Position numbers and translations under genes: made by a program. A DNA stretch of 64,000 bases from DASRDU01 sp035652435 (GTDB lineage: Bacteria; Acidobacteriota; Blastocatellia; RBC074): assembly GCA_035652435.1 (NCBI GenBank), contig DASRDU010000178.1:102391-166390 (forward strand), read 5' to 3'. The notes beneath the pieces were generated by a model, which was not told the DNA's origin, did not search any database, and saw only the letters and a program-made list of their open reading frames with translations. This document shows, piece after piece, positions 57,120 to 64,000 of this stretch (position 1 is its first letter; each line of letters opens with the position of its first letter).

Positions 57120-60100
57120 ATGAACAAGCATCTCCTGGTTGTTGTCGTTCTGGCATCAGTGCTGTCGTTATCCACACCGGCACCGGCCGTGGGCCAGGCC
57201 GTGTATGGGAGTATCTCGGGGACCGTCACCGACTCAACCGGCGCCGCGGTGCCGCGGGCCAAAGTCACAATTACTGACACCGGAAAGGGCGTCAGCTTTG
57301 TCGCCACGACGAACGAATCCGGCAATTACAGCCAGACGCACCTGATCGTGGGCAACTACGAGGTGCGCGTCGAGGCCTCCGGCTTTAACGTCCACGTGCA
57401 GCGCAACGTGAGCGTGGAGGTCGACGCCGTCACCCAGGTCAACGTCAACCTCACCGTCGGGCAGGTCGGCGAAGTGATCAACGTGACTTCGGAAGCGCCG
57501 CTGCTCAAGACGGAGCGGTCGGACGTCTCCGACACCATCACGCAGAAAGCCGTGCAGGAACTGCCGGTCTTCGGTCGCGACCTGAACCGGCTCTACTTCC
57601 TGGTGCCGGGCGTCCAGGCGAGTGGCACCACCGCCGCCAGCGAGCAGCCGCACGCCATCTTCCGGCCCAACATCGGCGGGCAGTATTGGGGCGGCATATC
57701 GTTCCTGCTCGACGGCACAGACAACCGTGAATCTGTTTTGGGCGAGCCGATCATCACGCCCAACCTCGATTCGCTTTCGGAATTGAAGATTACCACCGGC
57801 GCCTACGACGCCGAGTTCGGACAGGCCAGCCAGGCTCTGATTTCCCTGCAAACGAAGTCGGGCAGCAACAACTATCACGGCAGCGCGTTCGAGTTCCGGC
57901 GCAGTGGTGCAGGGGCCGCGCGCGATCCCTTCGCGCAGGCGCGTCTGCTGGCGGGCACCACTGACCGGTTCATCCCGCCCACGCTCTGGAATCAGTTCGG
58001 CGGCTCGCTCGGCGCGCCGATTCAGAAAGACAAGACCTTCGCCTTCGGCGACTACCAGGGCCAGCGGCAAAAGAACGGTGGCTCATTGCTGACGCGCGTG
58101 CCCACGGCGGCGGAACGCACGGGCGATTTGAGCGCGCTCAACACGCCGATCTTCGATCCCTGCATCGGCGCGAACTGCAACGTGGCCCCGGCCCAGCGCC
58201 AGCAATTCGCCGGCGGCGTCATCCCGACGGCGCGGCTCTCGTCGCAGGCATTGAACCTCTTAAAATCGATTCCGCTCCCGAACACCACTGGCGCAACGGC
58301 TTCATCGCCCAACTACAGCGCCTCCGGCTTCGGCCTCACCAACAGCGATGCTTTCAATGTGCGCGTGGATCGCTATCAAAGCGAGAAGCTGCATCTGTTC
58401 GGACGCTACAGCTTCATGCGCTACGCAGTTTCGGCCCCCGGCGCCTTCGGCTTGCTGGCGGGCGGCCCATCGTTCAGTTCATTTTCTGGCGATTCCTCGC
58501 TGCGCAATCAGAGCCTGACCGCCGCCGCAGATTACGTGCTTCGTCCGAATTGGCTGACCGACTTCCGCTTCGGCTTCTTCCGCTATCGCGTCTTCGTCAA
58601 TCCGAACGGGCTGGGCACATCGCCCGCAAAGGACGCAGGCATTCCGGGCTTGAACCTTGATCCTTACTACACCTCCGGCATGCCCTACTTCAACATCAGC
58701 GGTACGGGCGGCTTTGCCTTCGGCTACTCGCTGGGCGTCAACTCCTGCAACTGCCCGCTCAACGAGCAGGAGAACGAATTCCAGTGGGTCGGCAACGTCA
58801 CCCACACCTTCGGGAATCATTCGCTCAAGTTCGGCGGCGACCTGCGGTACGCGCAGAACCTGCGCGTACCCAGCGATTCGCACCGTTCAGGCGAGTTGAC
58901 CTTTGCCGCGGTCACGACCTCCGGGCCGGCCGGCGGCGGCCTCCCGCTCGCCTCATTCCTGCTGGGCCAGGTGTCGTCGTTCGCCCGCTACGTCAGCAAC
59001 TCGACCGACGCAGCCGAACGACAGAAGCGCCTCTTCTCTTACGTGCAGGACACCTGGCGCGTCACGCCGAAGCTGACGGTCAACTTCGGCCTGCGCCACG
59101 AGATTTACTTCCCGCAGTCGGTCACCGGCAAAGACCAGGGCGGATTTCAGAACCTGGCTACGGGCGAAGTTCTCATTGCCGGCGAAAACGGCGTCAACCT
59201 GCAGGGGAACGTGAAGACCTCATTGACGCACTTCGCGCCGCGCCTGGGCATTGCGTATGAAGTCACGCCGAAGACCGTCATCCGCGCGGGGTACGGCCGG
59301 TCATACGACGTCGGCGTCTTCGGCGTCTCATTCGGGCACAACGTCACGCAGAATGTGCCGGTACTCGCCAACCAGTCGCTCAACCCGTCGAGCCCCTACC
59401 TGGCCGTCTTCACGCTCGCGCAGGGCCCGCCGTCGCTCGACCCCAACACCATTCTGGCGTCGCAGCCGAAAGGCCCTGGCGGCAATCCGATCCTGCCGAA
59501 CGGCATCAGCCCGAACGTGCTGCCTTTGACCAGTGACAACAAGATGCGCCTGCCGGTGGTTGACACCTGGAACCTCACGCTCGAACAGCAGTTCGCGGGC
59601 ATAGTGTTTTCCGCGGCCTACGTGGGCAACAAGGGAACACACGTCACGCCGGGCGGCACCAATTACAACATCAACCAGCCGACCATCGTCGGCTTCGGCA
59701 CGCTCAATACCAACCAGCGCCGACTGTTCTTCCAGAAGTTCGGCTGGTCGCAGTCCATCAAATACTTCAGCGACGATGGAACCACGAAGTACAACGCCCT
59801 GCAATTGCGCGGTGAGAAGCGCTTCTCGAACGGCCTGCTGTTCCAGGGCAATTTCACCTGGGCCAGCTCCTTCGACTTCTCCAACACCTACTTCTTCTGG
59901 GATCCGTCGAAGGATTACGGGCGCCAGAACGGCGTGCGCCGCTTCGCGGTCAACTTCAACCACGTTTACGAACTGCCCTTCGGCAAAGGCAAGAAGTATC
60001 TGACCGGTTCATCGCGCGCTCTTGATTACGCGGTCGGCGGCTGGCAAATCTCCGGCGTCGCCTTCTGGGGGTCGGGCCTGCCGTTCACGCCGTCCTACAC

Positions 60101-60560
60101 TAACTTTGGCACTGACGCGGACACCGGGCCGAACCGCCCGAATCTGGTGGGCGACGCGAGCGTCTCCAACCCGAGCGCGGCGGGCTGGTTCGCCATCGCC
60201 ACGCCGGGAACCAGCGGGTCGGGCTGCATCACGACCACCACGGCCACGTCGCTCCTGAACGACAACGGCTGTACGCGCGGCCCCTGGCAGCGACCTGCAA
60301 AGGGGACGTTCGGCACCGTCGCACGCAATTCGTTCTTCGGGCCACGGTTCTTCAACTACGATGCGTCCCTGAGCAAGAACTTCCGGATCACTGAAACTAT
60401 CAGGGGCCAGTTCCGGGCCGAACTCTACAACGCCTTCAATCACGTGAACCTGGGACAGCCGGTCGCCACGGTGGACGCCCCGAACGCCGGGCAGATCACC
60501 AGCATCGCCAGCCTGGCCCAGATGCGGAAATGGCAGTTCGGCCTGCGGCTGAACTTCTGA
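57120..60560 (+). CDS. TonB-dependent-receptor-like protein with carboxypeptidase-regulatory domain (Oar-like)
   Basis: 1146 residues from the ATG at 57120, with AAGGGG 6 nt upstream. Signal peptide LLVVVVLASVLSLSTPAPAVGQ. A CarboxypepD_reg beta domain at about 31-112 reads GSISGTVTDSTGAAVPRAKV, GNYSQTHLIVGNYEVRVEAS. A plug-like region (about 120-250) includes LPVFGRDLNRLYFLVPGVQ and ITTGAYDAEFGQASQALISL. The rest is an outer-membrane beta-barrel ending in RKWQFGLRLNF with a terminal Phe. Solibacter-type relatives bind and import large substrates, or act in adhesion. No TonB box can be pinned down. Followed after 4 bp by a TPR gene and a CRTAC1 gene. Confidence 0.93.
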   Translation: MNKHLLVVVVLASVLSLSTPAPAVGQAVYGSISGTVTDSTGAAVPRAKVTITDTGKGVSFVATTNESGNYSQTHLIVGNYEVRVEASGFNVHVQRNVSVEVDAVTQVNVNLTVGQVGEVINVTSEAPLLKTERSDVSDTITQKAVQELPVFGRDLNRLYFLVPGVQASGTTAASEQPHAIFRPNIGGQYWGGISFLLDGTDNRESVLGEPIITPNLDSLSELKITTGAYDAEFGQASQALISLQTKSGSNNYHGSAFEFRRSGAGAARDPFAQARLLAGTTDRFIPPTLWNQFGGSLGAPIQKDKTFAFGDYQGQRQKNGGSLLTRVPTAAERTGDLSALNTPIFDPCIGANCNVAPAQRQQFAGGVIPTARLSSQALNLLKSIPLPNTTGATASSPNYSASGFGLTNSDAFNVRVDRYQSEKLHLFGRYSFMRYAVSAPGAFGLLAGGPSFSSFSGDSSLRNQSLTAAADYVLRPNWLTDFRFGFFRYRVFVNPNGLGTSPAKDAGIPGLNLDPYYTSGMPYFNISGTGGFAFGYSLGVNSCNCPLNEQENEFQWVGNVTHTFGNHSLKFGGDLRYAQNLRVPSDSHRSGELTFAAVTTSGPAGGGLPLASFLLGQVSSFARYVSNSTDAAERQKRLFSYVQDTWRVTPKLTVNFGLRHEIYFPQSVTGKDQGGFQNLATGEVLIAGENGVNLQGNVKTSLTHFAPRLGIAYEVTPKTVIRAGYGRSYDVGVFGVSFGHNVTQNVPVLANQSLNPSSPYLAVFTLAQGPPSLDPNTILASQPKGPGGNPILPNGISPNVLPLTSDNKMRLPVVDTWNLTLEQQFAGIVFSAAYVGNKGTHVTPGGTNYNINQPTIVGFGTLNTNQRRLFFQKFGWSQSIKYFSDDGTTKYNALQLRGEKRFSNGLLFQGNFTWASSFDFSNTYFFWDPSKDYGRQNGVRRFAVNFNHVYELPFGKGKKYLTGSSRALDYAVGGWQISGVAFWGSGLPFTPSYTNFGTDADTGPNRPNLVGDASVSNPSAAGWFAIATPGTSGSGCITTTTATSLLNDNGCTRGPWQRPAKGTFGTVARNSFFGPRFFNYDASLSKNFRITETIRGQFRAELYNAFNHVNLGQPVATVDAPNAGQITSIASLAQMRKWQFGLRLNF

Positions 60561-60564
60561 TGCA

Positions 60565-61830
60565 ATGAAGTGTCGTATTCATCACGCGCGGGGCTCGCTC
60601 TGTCTCTTCTTCCTGCTGGCCGTCATCGCGGCGACCGCGTCCGGCCAGGAGGCGTTGCGGCAGATCGAGTCCCGCGCTATCGAATTGAAATCGCGGGGCG
60701 ATGCGGCCGGCGCGCTTGCCGCCTGGCAGCAGGCCGCCGCGCTCGATCCCAAGTCGGCGCGCATTCAGGACGAAATCGGTTTCCTGCTCGTCATCCTGAA
60801 TCGGCGCGAAGAGGCGCTGCAACACTTCGAGCGGGCCACAGAACTCGATCCAAAATTCGCGCCCGCACATTACCATCTCGGCATCGCCTGGTGGCTCGAG
60901 CAGGACCCTCGCCGCAGCATTCCGCAACTCCAGACCGCCGTCGCGCTCGATCCCGAAAATTTCGATTACCGGTACCTGCTCGGCCACGCTTTGAATGACA
61001 CCTCGAACTTCCGCGAGGCACTCGCGCAACTCCAGGCCGCGACCACGCTCAATGCCACACACGCCGAAAGCTGGAACCAGCTCGGCGTTGCGCGGCAGCA
61101 CGCGGGCGACGCGTCGGGCGCGGTCGAGGCTTATCAGCGCGCGGTCACCCTGGACCCCGCGAATCTCGATGCCCGCAACAATTTCGGCGTCATGCTGGTC
61201 AACGCCGGCCGCGCCGAAGAAGGCGTCGCGCAGTTCAATAAAATTCTCGCCGCCGATCCGGCCAGCGACATGGCCCGCCTCAACATCGGATTCGCTTATT
61301 TACAGAAGGCCGAGCTTGACCGGGCTGAAGCGCAGTTCCGCGAGGTGATCCGCCGCGATCCAGATTCGGTTCTCGCGCATTACGACCTGGGCGTCACGCT
61401 GAAACAGAAAGATCAGCTTGAGGCGGCCCAGGCGGAACTCAAACGCGTGCTCATGCTGGACGCGAACATGCCCGAGGCGCACTACACGCTCGGCATCATC
61501 CACTGGCAGAGGGGCGAGTTCGCGCAGGCCGCCGAAGAAATGCGCGCCGCCATCGCGCTGAACCCGGATTATGCCGAGGCCCATTTCATGCTCGGCACCG
61601 CGCTCAAGCAGAAGGGCGATCTCGACGCCGCCGAGTCGGCATTGCGGAAGGCCATCAACCTCGACCCGGCCAATCCCGGCCCTTACAACACGCTCGGCCA
61701 GCTGCTACGGCAGAAGGGCGACCTCGAAGGCAGCCGGCAGGCATTCGCCGAGGGCGCGCGGATGAAAGAGAGGAAGGAAGCCGAGCTGGGGAAGATGCTT
61801 CAGAAGAGGCCCGCGTCCTCCGCCCCATAA
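60565..61830 (+). CDS. Secreted TPR protein of the receptor/CRTAC1 operon
   Basis: 421 residues, signal peptide LFFLLAVIAATASGQ. About ten TPR units run the full length (EEALQHFERATELDPKFAPA, AVEAYQRAVTLDPANLDARN, FAQAAEEMRAAIALNPDYAE, AESALRKAINLDPANPGPYN). There is no other domain. It begins 4 bp after the receptor stop and ends 4 bp before the CRTAC1 gene, so all three share a transcript. It may hold the periplasmic or surface partner proteins together. No catalytic role is evident. Confidence 0.92.
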   Translation: MKCRIHHARGSLCLFFLLAVIAATASGQEALRQIESRAIELKSRGDAAGALAAWQQAAALDPKSARIQDEIGFLLVILNRREEALQHFERATELDPKFAPAHYHLGIAWWLEQDPRRSIPQLQTAVALDPENFDYRYLLGHALNDTSNFREALAQLQAATTLNATHAESWNQLGVARQHAGDASGAVEAYQRAVTLDPANLDARNNFGVMLVNAGRAEEGVAQFNKILAADPASDMARLNIGFAYLQKAELDRAEAQFREVIRRDPDSVLAHYDLGVTLKQKDQLEAAQAELKRVLMLDANMPEAHYTLGIIHWQRGEFAQAAEEMRAAIALNPDYAEAHFMLGTALKQKGDLDAAESALRKAINLDPANPGPYNTLGQLLRQKGDLEGSRQAFAEGARMKERKEAELGKMLQKRPASSAP

Positions 61831-61834
61831 CTCA

Positions 61835-63571
61835 ATGCGCCCTGTGAACTCCAACCGCATGCCGCCATCCCGCCGCGACTTCGTGCGCTCGCTGTGCGCC
61901 GCAATTCCCGTCTTTGCTTTCGACCAGCTCGTCGCCGACCTCCCACTCACCACCCGGTTCGTCAACGTCGCGCGTGAGGCGGGCCTGCGCGCCGGGACGA
62001 TCTTCGGCGGCGAGCGCAGGAACAGATTCCTGCTCGAGACTACCGGCTGCGGCTGTGCCTTTATTGATTACGACAACGACGGGTGGCTCGACATCTTCCT
62101 CATCAACGGGACGCGCTTCGAGTCGCAATGGCCGCCGGGCCGGGCGCCCGTCAGCCGCCTCTATAAGAACAACCGCGACGGGACCTTTACCGATGTCACG
62201 GTGAAGGCGGGCGTGGCGCACACCGGTTGGGGGCAGGGCGTCTGCGCCGGCGACTTCGACAACGACGGCTGGGACGACCTGTTCGTCACTTACTGGGGTG
62301 ACTGCGTGTTGTGGCACAACAACGGCAACGGCACTTTCACCGACGTGGCGAAGAAGGCCGGCGTCACCACCGATCCGGGCAACGGCAAACGGCGGTGGAA
62401 CACCGGCTGCGCTTTCCTCGACTATGACAGGGACGGGCGCCTCGACCTGTTCGTCGCCAATTACATTGACTTTGACCCGAAGACCGCCCCGCTGCCCGAG
62501 TCCGGGCCCTGTCTTTATAAAGGCTTGACGGTGGCCTGCGGCCCGCCGGGACTGCAGGGCGGCAGGAACATCCTCTTTCACAATAACGGCGACGGCACCT
62601 TCACCGACGTATCCGAAAAAGCCGGGATCCTGAAAACGCCGGGCACCTACGGCCTCGGCGTGCTGGTGGGCGACTTCGACGACGACGGCTGGCCCGACAT
62701 CTACGTCGCGAACGACTCGTCGTCCTCGGCGCTCTACAAAAATAACCATGACGGGACGTTCACCGACATCGCGCTCGAAGCCGGAGTGGCCTACAGCGCC
62801 GACGGCAAGCCGCAGGCGGGGATGGGCGTGGCCGCCGGCGATTACGACTGCGACGGCCGCCCCGACATCGTGAAGACCAACTTCGCGGGCGACACATCGA
62901 GCCTCTACCGCAACCTGGGGAAGATGGTCTTCGATGACCAGACGTTTCAGGCGGGGCTCGGCAGGAACACGCGCTACCTCGGCTGGGGCGTCGGCTTCAT
63001 CGATTACGACAACGACGGCTGGCCCGACATCTTCATCTGCAATGGGCATGTCTACCCGGAGGTGGGCGAGGCGGACGCCGAAGCGGGGTACCGCGAGCGC
63101 AAGATCCTTTACCGGAATCTGGGCAATGGTACGTTCGCCGACGTGTCATTGACGTCGGGCCCCGGCATTCTCGAAAAGGTGCCCGGGCGCGGCTGCGCCT
63201 TCGGCGATTTCGACAACGACGGCGACATTGATGTCCTCGTCAACTGCGTCAACGACGTGCCACAGCTCCTGCGCTGCGACCAGTCCCCGCACAACAACTG
63301 GCTCAAGGTGAAGACGGTCGGTGTGAAGTCGAACCGCTCCGGCATCGGCGCGCGGGTCTGCTGCACGACCGCCGGGGGGCACCGCCAGATGGACGAGGTC
63401 CGCAGCGGCGGCAGCTACCTCTCGCAAAACGACCTGAGGGTGCATTTCGGGCTGGGTAAGGCGACGAGTGCGGAGATAGAGGTCCGGTGGCCGAGCGGGA
63501 TTATTGATCGTTTCCGCGCGCCAGCGAACCAGGTCGTCACAGTGATCGAAGGGAAAGGCCCCCGGTCGTGA
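61835..63571 (+). CDS. CRTAC1-like FG-GAP/VCBS and ASPIC/UnbV protein, Tat-exported
   Basis: 578 residues. Tat motif SRRDFVRS, then AAIPVFAFDQLV. Many calcium-binding FG-GAP/VCBS repeats with the DxDNDGxxD core (FIDYDNDGWLDIFL, GDFDNDGWDDLFV, GDFDDDGWPDIYV, FGDFDNDGDIDVLV). Most are followed by LYKNNxDGTFTDV. The ASPIC/UnbV domain covers about the last 100 residues (NWLKVKTVGVKSNRSGIGAR, VRSGGSYLSQNDLRVHFGLG, VRWPSGIIDRF). It is an extracellular calcium-binding propeller, suspected in surface binding. It closes the receptor/TPR operon. Confidence 0.94.
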   Translation: MRPVNSNRMPPSRRDFVRSLCAAIPVFAFDQLVADLPLTTRFVNVAREAGLRAGTIFGGERRNRFLLETTGCGCAFIDYDNDGWLDIFLINGTRFESQWPPGRAPVSRLYKNNRDGTFTDVTVKAGVAHTGWGQGVCAGDFDNDGWDDLFVTYWGDCVLWHNNGNGTFTDVAKKAGVTTDPGNGKRRWNTGCAFLDYDRDGRLDLFVANYIDFDPKTAPLPESGPCLYKGLTVACGPPGLQGGRNILFHNNGDGTFTDVSEKAGILKTPGTYGLGVLVGDFDDDGWPDIYVANDSSSSALYKNNHDGTFTDIALEAGVAYSADGKPQAGMGVAAGDYDCDGRPDIVKTNFAGDTSSLYRNLGKMVFDDQTFQAGLGRNTRYLGWGVGFIDYDNDGWPDIFICNGHVYPEVGEADAEAGYRERKILYRNLGNGTFADVSLTSGPGILEKVPGRGCAFGDFDNDGDIDVLVNCVNDVPQLLRCDQSPHNNWLKVKTVGVKSNRSGIGARVCCTTAGGHRQMDEVRSGGSYLSQNDLRVHFGLGKATSAEIEVRWPSGIIDRFRAPANQVVTVIEGKGPRS

Positions 63572-64000
63572 ACGGAAATTCCGTCCGCGAATGAGAGATC
63601 GGCACGGGATTTTGCAAAGCTGATTTCCCCATCCCCGCACCACCCGCGGGAAACACGGTATCGGGCTGGCGGTCAATTTCCATTACTTTGAGGTGAGTGC
63701 CAGCACGGGGGGCGGCGAAAAACGGGGAGCCTGGCAGTGCGAATCCACACTGTCCCGATTTGTGCCCGCGCCCGCTGAAACCGGGCAGTTTGCGGGGGGC
63801 AGGTTTATAACTGAATTTACAGATCGAACGAGATTGGAGTGATGACTGATATAGCCGGGATCAGCCCTGTCCCATATGGAGTCTATCCTCAGGTAACAGG
63901 CTGGTCTATAGGTTGAGTCAGTAGCTTTGCGATCTTTTCCAAGGCTTCGCGTAGCGCCCCCCGGGTCAACCGGGTGACCGGGACAAGGCTTTGTTCGCGG
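63572..64000. other. 429-bp stretch without a recognised gene
   Basis: No coding frame or repeat that I can support. It includes CCGGGTCAACCGGGTGACCGG-like imperfect repeats near the window edge and may hold the promoter of a gene beyond it. Confidence 0.4.

Noticed and set aside
61832..63049. Minus-strand frame of 405 codons opposite the CRTAC1 gene
   Set aside because: A shadow of the regular DNDG repeats; the composition is repetitive Val/Ala/Glu with no start signal.

Overview
This GC-rich window looks like a chromosomal segment of an Acidobacteriota member, probably of the Blastocatellia/Solibacter kind. The evidence is the family mix. It includes a TIGR03437 (Soli_Cterm) tail on a PGRP amidase, a TonB-receptor/TPR/CRTAC1 cassette, DUF1549/DUF1553 with DUF1501, two-component propeller kinases, a remnant of a CadC-type winged-helix/PD40 regulator, and many CHRD, NHL, PQQ-propeller and TPR proteins with Sec or Tat signals. 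The assignment is inference from families, not from a marker gene.

Layout. 1-5732 (minus): a WD40-caspase protein, a PQQ/BamB-like propeller and an iron-type alcohol dehydrogenase. 5900-13320 (plus): a YtrA-type GntR regulator behind a perfect 38-bp palindrome, then three paralogous DUF1648/DUF5808-like membrane proteins interleaved with two secreted alpha/beta hydrolases that share one accessory module at opposite ends. 13360-13920: a DUF433 antitoxin with a frameshifted DUF5615 (PIN-like) partner. 14047-21900 (minus): PGRP amidase, small TM protein, uncharacterised protein, TPR protein, AraC regulator, SigJ-like ECF sigma factor and FAD amine oxidase-like protein. 21997-32961 (plus): a small membrane protein, then gluconokinase, a fused transaldolase/phosphoglucose isomerase, a large hybrid histidine kinase, HAD phosphatase and 6-phosphogluconolactonase, which together form a pentose-phosphate/gluconate block. 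33106-38221 (plus): PnuC and NadR (NAD salvage), SDR, PaaI thioesterase and two membrane di-iron hydroxylases. 38293-51089 (minus): a cytochrome c/ankyrin/toroid fusion, a surface-fibre-like protein, a NarL regulator with its propeller sensor kinase, DUF1501 and DUF1549/1553. 51256-56133: NHL protein, CHRD protein, ferritin-like protein, Xaa-Pro aminopeptidase, SecG and tRNA-Leu(GAG). 56320-63571: a decayed winged-helix regulator, then the TonB-receptor/TPR/CRTAC1 operon.

Intergenic space is rich in long, often perfect inverted repeats of several unrelated families (stems of 15-39 bp). There are also two copies of a 160-bp MITE-like element with GTGCAAAA-type terminal inverted repeats, one of which sits inside the 5' end of the caspase gene. 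A 7-bp tandem repeat lies in the first codons of the PQQ-propeller gene. I see no CRISPR array, rRNA, prophage or intact transposase.

The most distinctive locus is the GntR/three-membrane-protein/two-hydrolase cluster. The most unusual single proteins are the cytochrome-ankyrin-toroid fusion and the element-invaded caspase. Start sites were chosen by ribosome-binding-site placement where visible. All family names come from reading the residues, not from database searches.
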